From Paenibacillus terricola (lineage in GTDB: Bacteria > Bacillota > Bacilli > Paenibacillales > Paenibacillaceae): 64,000 nucleotides of DNA. The notes under the pieces were generated by a model. That model was not told the DNA's origin. It did no database searches and saw nothing but the letters and a program-made list of their open reading frames with translations. Every line of letters begins with the position of its first letter. Position 1 is the first letter of the stretch. The position numbers were made by a program, and so were the translations under genes. Shown piece after piece: positions 62,677-64,000 of this stretch. Location of the stretch: assembly GCF_014779765.1 (NCBI RefSeq), contig NZ_JACXZA010000002.1:848066-912065 (forward strand). The letters are read 5' to 3'.

Positions 62677-63765
62677 TTAAGCTTTGGGTTGAATGTAGCC
62701 TTCGGCCTTCAGCAGTTCTGCGATCAGGACAGCACCACCAGCTGCACCGCGGAGCGTGTTGTGCGACAAACCTACGAATTTGAAGTCGTACAGCGAATCT
62801 TCACGCAGACGACCAACGGATACGCCCATGCCGTTCTCGATATTGCGATCGAGCTTCGTTTGCGGACGGTTTTCTTCTTCGAAGTATGTGATGAACTGCT
62901 TCGGCGCGCTTGGCAGCTCGAGCTCTTGCGGGCGGCCTTTGAAGTTAGCCCAACGCTCCAGAATTTCTTCTTTCGTTGGCGCATTCTCGAATTTCACGAA
63001 TACCGTCGCCAAGTGGCCGTCCGTTACCGGTACGCGGATGCATTGCGTCGTGATTTGCGGTTCGCTTGCTTTCACGATTTGACCGTCTTCTACACTGCCC
63101 CAGATACGAAGCGGCTCTTGCTCGCTTTTCTCTTCTTCGCCGCCGATGTAAGGAATCACGTTGTCGAGCATTTCAGGCCAGTCCGTGAAATTCTTACCTG
63201 CACCGGAGATTGCTTGGTACGTCGATGCAACAACCGTTTTCGGTTTGAAATCGAGCAGCGCGTTCAGCGCTGGAACGTAGCTTTGAATCGAGCAGTTTGG
63301 TTTAACTGCGATGAAGCCCGTCGTCGTACCGAGACGTTTGCGCTGCGCTTCGATAACCTCGAGGTGGCTTGGGTTGATTTCCGGAATAACCATTGGGACG
63401 TCAGCCGTCCAGCGGTGAGCCGAGTTGTTCGATACAACCGGCGTACCCGTCTTCGCGTATGCCTCTTCGAGCGCTTTGATTTCGTCTTTCTTCATATCTA
63501 CCGCGCAGAAAATAAAGTCTACGCCGCTTGCCACTTCTTCTACTTTCGAAGCGTCTTGAACGACGATTTGCTTCACAGCGTCAGGAATCGGCGTTTCCAG
63601 CTTCCAGCGGCCTTGTACCGATTGCTCGTACGTTTTGCCAGCGGAGCCTGCGCTTGCTGCGATTGCCGTTACTTCGAACCAAGGGTGATTATTAAGAAGT
63701 TCAACGAAACGTTGACCTACCATGCCCGTTCCGCCAACGATACCAACTTTCAATTTGTTTGCCAT
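62677..63765 (-). CDS. asd: Aspartate-semialdehyde dehydrogenase (archaeal/fungal-type)
   Basis: 362 aa. VGIVGGTGMVGQRFVELL dinucleotide fold, SNNSAHRW, active-site Cys in KPNCSIQ, DGHLATVFVKFE, and GLSHNTLRGAAGGAVLIAE. The long form with NNSAHRWTADVPMVIPE is the archaeal/fungal-like subgroup rather than the usual E. coli-type Asd. It reduces aspartyl phosphate to the semialdehyde for Lys, Met and Thr synthesis. The 5' leader holds T-box elements. Confidence 0.93.
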   Translation of the reverse strand: MANKLKVGIVGGTGMVGQRFVELLNNHPWFEVTAIAASAGSAGKTYEQSVQGRWKLETPIPDAVKQIVVQDASKVEEVASGVDFIFCAVDMKKDEIKALEEAYAKTGTPVVSNNSAHRWTADVPMVIPEINPSHLEVIEAQRKRLGTTTGFIAVKPNCSIQSYVPALNALLDFKPKTVVASTYQAISGAGKNFTDWPEMLDNVIPYIGGEEEKSEQEPLRIWGSVEDGQIVKASEPQITTQCIRVPVTDGHLATVFVKFENAPTKEEILERWANFKGRPQELELPSAPKQFITYFEEENRPQTKLDRNIENGMGVSVGRLREDSLYDFKFVGLSHNTLRGAAGGAVLIAELLKAEGYIQPKA

Positions 63766-63883
63766 TTATCGTTCAATCCTTTCCTCTATACCCAATTATG
63801 ATATGGTGCAAATAACGATTGTGACCGCATAAGAAGTTCTCAATGTCTTCATTGTAGACGATTTACGTATTCCGCTGGAACAA

Positions 63884-64000
63884 CAAAAAAATCCCACCCC
63901 CAAGACTTAAATTAAAAGTCTTAGGGATGAGATTATATTCTCATGGTACCACCCTAGATTCGCTACAACGTCGCCGTTGTTAGCCTCGTCGAGTACGGCT
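63884..64000 (-). promoter_or_regulatory. T-box leader of asd, 3' part
   Basis: Minus strand: stem III GCT-ACAACG / CGTTGT-AGC (63962-63984), then the T-box AGGGTGGTACC (63945-63955), then terminator stem with AAGACTT / AAGTCTT (63902-63922) flanked by GGGAT/ATCCC, and TTTTTTT (63884-63890). The stem I with the specifier codon lies outside the window, so the sensed tRNA cannot be read. The N in UGGN is U, which should pair with a tRNA discriminator A. Confidence 0.85.

Noticed and set aside
62638-63801. 387-aa plus-strand frame opposite asd
   Set aside because: Exact antisense of asd, with a composition (Arg, Phe, Val-rich) typical of shadow frames.
1-64000. CRISPR arrays, tRNA and rRNA genes
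   Set aside because: No regular 25-40 base repeats with spacers and no tRNA cloverleaf or rRNA-like sequence were noticed by eye; a covariance search was not possible.

Overview
The window looks like a chromosomal segment of a spore-forming Firmicute of the Paenibacillaceae type (Paenibacillus/Cohnella-like). The basis is two complete GerA/GerB/GerC germinant-receptor operons, strong AGGAGG-type ribosome binding sites, frequent TTG/GTG starts, a T-box leader, and protein families typical of that group (CD3324-like, DUF2798, UgtP-like glycosyltransferase). There are no rRNA or tRNA genes and no CRISPR array. Species was not determined. Most genes on both sides lie on the minus strand.

Layout. 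0-3 kb: the end of a glycosyltransferase gene running off the left edge, then a large plus-strand surface-type protein (choice-of-anchor A domain, Thr/Ser linker, DUF11 repeats). 3-14 kb: small metabolic and regulatory genes around ger operon 1 with two small membrane-protein genes, an AraC regulator, a DUF5694 protein and a decayed acetyltransferase. 14-23 kb: ferritin-like protein, arylsulfotransferase-like protein, cyclase, an envelope pair (uppP plus UgtP-like glycosyltransferase), a two-component system and a phytoene-desaturase-like oxidoreductase. 23-31 kb: ger operon 2, hydrolase, and a divergent TetR/MFS drug-efflux pair with a visible operator. 31.4-39.9 kb: accessory region. A XerC/D-sized tyrosine recombinase sits between two dif-like sites, followed by an AT-rich stretch with a secreted zincin, two lipoproteins, a methyltransferase-like protein and an IS1595-type transposase remnant. 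39.9-44.4 kb: an electrophile/quinone-detoxification neighbourhood (two old-yellow enzymes, MarR, LigB-type dioxygenase, DoxX, HxlR with an N-terminal Cys). 44.5-48.2 kb: lipoprotein, peptide deformylase, and a two-gene sulfation operon (APS kinase plus Stf0 sulfotransferase). 48.3-57.6 kb: a full high-affinity K+ uptake locus in the order 36-aa ORF, kdpF, kdpA, kdpB, kdpC, tandem KdpD sensor module, separate histidine kinase, kdpE. 57.8-64 kb: MFS exporter, aldo/keto reductase, CoaD-like protein with a phosphoesterase, erythromycin-esterase-like protein, and asd behind a T-box leader.

Most notable points. (1) The recombinase flanked by two sites whose arms and centre match the Bacillus dif/XerD consensus. 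(2) A KdpD sensory half duplicated head-to-tail in one protein and split from its kinase, with a degenerate first copy. (3) A KdpE-like T-rich operator whose sequence and distance from a putative -10 resemble the E. coli kdp promoter. (4) A cysC reading frame with no ATG/GTG/TTG/CTG upstream of its P-loop, where an ATC codon lies at the correct distance from a strong SD. (5) A catDE-like detox cassette in which the dioxygenase is of the LigB type. All functional assignments come from reading motifs by eye; no database search was run.
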